Shown here: in pieces, positions 7,050 to 8,569 of the stretch
How the letters are laid out: every line of letters begins with the position of its first letter
How positions within the stretch are numbered: the stretch's first letter is position 1
Source: Chitinophagaceae bacterium
GTDB lineage: Bacteria > Bacteroidota > Bacteroidia > Chitinophagales > Chitinophagaceae
Length of the DNA stretch: 8,569 nt
Reading direction: 5' to 3'
Assembly (NCBI GenBank): GCA_025351145.1
Contig: JANXWM010000276.1
Location: 1-8,569 of the forward strand
Program-made: the position numbers and the translations under genes
Notes under the pieces: model-generated
What the model was told of the DNA's origin: nothing
Databases searched by the model: none
What the model saw: only the letters and a program-made list of their open reading frames with translations

Positions 7050-8093
7050 ATGAGTAAAGTAACTTACTATTTAGGTGCGGGAGCTAGTTATTATTCGATG
7101 CCATTATTAAATGGGATAGAAGAGAGATTGAAAATTTATGAAGATTATATTTTTCATCTTAATAGAGAAAAATTGTTGCTGCCATCTAGTGAGAACTACT
7201 TAAAAGATTTAAGTAGTTTGATTAATAATATTAACGAAAGCACATCAATTGATAATTACGCAAATGAATTATTTAATAATCAAAAACACGTTGAGTTAAA
7301 AAAATTAAAGCATATAATAAGTGGCTTTTTCTTATTTGAGCAACTAAAAAAGAATAATACTCTTTACACACAACATGTAGAACCAGATCTTGGTATTCCT
7401 CCTTATTATATACCTTATTCTGATACTATTAATAAATTAGTAAAAACTCAATTCGATAAAAGATACCGAACTTTTTTTAATAATTACTTTGATCAAACAA
7501 CTGACCGCTTACCATCTAAAATCAATATTATATCATGGAATTATGATTTACAGATAGAAGGGTCATATTGCCGGGCAAAATCTTGTTCACTGGATTTAGC
7601 ACAAACTAATTTAAACATAAATCCTTCTCCTCATTATAGAGAATCAGATAATGTATCAGAAATAATAAAGCTTAATGGAACCGCAGGAATCTTTGTAAGC
7701 AATGATTTAAAATATAGTAATCATATAGCAAATTTTAATGAAAATCTAATTGATGTACTAAAAACCAATATTTCTTTAACTTATAATAACGGTGATTCTT
7801 ATTCATTATCGTTTGCATTTGAGCATAAAAAAACATTTAATAACATAAAAAAAAGAGCAACGAAAATTATTGCTAATACAGATATTCTTGTAATTATTGG
7901 TTATTCTTTTCCGCAAATGAATAATGAAATTGATAAAAGTATTTTATCTGACACTGGCAATATTTCAAAAATTTATATTCAAATTCCCCAAAATGATTTC
8001 GATAGGGTAATAAGAAATATCAAAAGATGCGGTTTATTTTTTGCGGAATCAGTAGAACATATTAACGACGTATATGAATTTCATATTCCGTAA
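7050..8093 (+). CDS. SIR2-like NAD+-binding domain protein, probable defence effector
   Basis: This 347-residue protein has the landmarks of the SIR2-like (SIR2_2-type) fold. The N-terminal strand and dinucleotide-binding loop read YYLGAGAS (G9-S13). A mostly helical insert spans about 25-150. The substrate-pocket motif SWNYD has Asn164, KLNGT lies at 207-211, and the late motif LVIIGYSFP (280-288) is followed by Asp295. Domains of this kind in Thoeris ThsA, DSR and SIR2-pAgo systems hydrolyse NAD+ and stop phage growth by killing or stalling the cell. In ThsA the key pair is Asn112 and His152. Here the Asn is kept, but the position expected for His is Asn209. There is no signal peptide or membrane segment, so it should be cytoplasmic. 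GC is about 23% over the stretch counted by hand, much lower than ssb, which suggests recent transfer. A RES-domain gene follows after 108 bases on the same strand. Function is inferred from fold motifs. Confidence 0.8.
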   Translation: MSKVTYYLGAGASYYSMPLLNGIEERLKIYEDYIFHLNREKLLLPSSENYLKDLSSLINNINESTSIDNYANELFNNQKHVELKKLKHIISGFFLFEQLKKNNTLYTQHVEPDLGIPPYYIPYSDTINKLVKTQFDKRYRTFFNNYFDQTTDRLPSKINIISWNYDLQIEGSYCRAKSCSLDLAQTNLNINPSPHYRESDNVSEIIKLNGTAGIFVSNDLKYSNHIANFNENLIDVLKTNISLTYNNGDSYSLSFAFEHKKTFNNIKKRATKIIANTDILVIIGYSFPQMNNEIDKSILSDTGNISKIYIQIPQNDFDRVIRNIKRCGLFFAESVEHINDVYEFHIP

Positions 8094-8117
8094 TGACTTT
8101 AATAATTAGCCTTAGCG

Positions 8118-8133
8118 CTCTGCAACTGCAGAG
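8118..8133. repeat. Small perfect inverted repeat between the SIR2-like and RES genes
   Basis: CTCTGCA (8118-8124) and TGCAGAG (8127-8133) are perfect complements separated by two bases, 25 bases after the SIR2-like stop. No T-tract follows, so it is not a standard terminator. It could be a weak attenuator, an mRNA stability hairpin, or an operator for a regulator of the RES gene. Confidence 0.4.
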
Positions 8134-8201
8134 AATTAGATAGTTTAATTATAGCAGATAATTTGAAAAACTGCTACTGATGTTTTGCATTACATATAAT
8201 T

Positions 8202-8569
8202 ATGAAGAAGATTCCATATACTCAAGCTGGTCATATAAAAGATATTTCTTATTATCAGAAAGTTTTTGCTGAAATTGAAGAAGAGAATTTTGATAATTCA
8301 AGCTATGTGAATATGAAAAACTATATTGAAAAAGATAGACGAATACCATTATTACAAATGTTTCAACCTCATGCAAATTTTCATCATCGAACTTTTTATA
8401 GAATTAGAAAAGTTTCAGAATTTAAAGAAGATAGAAGCTTAGTTAGTTCTTTTGGATTACCTCCCGAAAAATATACCAAAAGAGGCAGGGCAAATTTGCC
8501 AGGTCATCCAGTATTGTATTTATCCTTTCTGCCGCAAACACCTTGTAAAGAATTGAAAGTTTTCATGGG
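8202..8569 (+). CDS. RES-domain protein, 5' part only (cut by window edge)
   Basis: The first 122 codons are present and the frame is open to the edge. After about 60 N-terminal residues with an acidic stretch (EIEEENFD near 24-31), the RES fold begins at RTFYRIRK (63-70). It continues through RGRANLPGHPVLYLS (94-108) to CKEL (115-118). RES domains have an ADP-ribosyltransferase-like fold, and characterised members such as mycobacterial MbcT destroy NAD+. The conserved Arg (likely Arg67), Tyr (likely Tyr106) and Glu (likely Glu117) are all visible. RES toxins are usually paired with an Xre-type antitoxin, often encoded upstream. Here the upstream gene is a SIR2-like protein and no helix-turn-helix gene is seen. 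The ATG at 8202 was chosen because it opens the frame after an A/T-rich leader. About 23-28% GC matches the SIR2-like gene, not ssb. The C-terminal half lies outside the window. Confidence 0.75.
   Translation, partial: MKKIPYTQAGHIKDISYYQKVFAEIEEENFDNSSYVNMKNYIEKDRRIPLLQMFQPHANFHHRTFYRIRKVSEFKEDRSLVSSFGLPPEKYTKRGRANLPGHPVLYLSFLPQTPCKELKVFM

Noticed and set aside
1..8569. CRISPR array, tRNA, rRNA, integrase or transposase genes
   Set aside because: No regularly spaced repeats, cloverleaf-like sequence, or recombinase or transposase motifs were seen on either strand.

Overview
This window most likely comes from a Bacteroidota genome, probably of Chitinophaga/Sphingobacteria type. DNA outside one GC-richer patch is strongly AT-rich. 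The largest gene ends in a Type IX secretion (Por) sorting domain, which is restricted to that phylum. The starts lack Shine-Dalgarno motifs and sit behind A/T-rich leaders, and the SSB protein is of a Bacteroidota-type short form.

Layout. Positions 1-133 hold no recognisable gene. A small four-helix membrane protein of unknown function lies on the minus strand (134-526). It diverges from a 1594-residue secreted, multidomain lipase-like alpha/beta hydrolase (616-5400) with SH3-like, Fn3 and Ig-like modules and a T9SS tail. A gene-poor stretch follows (5401-5953). Its first half is about 24% GC, and its second half is a patch of about 47% GC carrying a repeated T7/A7 motif. Next come a small conserved-looking protein (5954-6160) and a single-stranded DNA-binding protein (6204-6593), closed by a strong terminator and a second, oppositely polarised hairpin. 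Positions 6680-7049 hold no intact gene that I trust, but may contain a frameshifted relic.

The right end is the accessory part. A SIR2-like protein (7050-8093, about 23% GC in the counted stretch) is followed after 108 bases by the start of a RES-domain protein (8202 to the window edge). SIR2-like domains in antiphage systems and RES toxins both act on NAD+, so two putative NAD+-targeting proteins in tandem, with atypical base composition, form the best candidate here for a new defence or toxin module. The pairing is inferred from adjacency only. The RES gene is cut by the window edge, so any third gene (antitoxin or sensor) cannot be seen.
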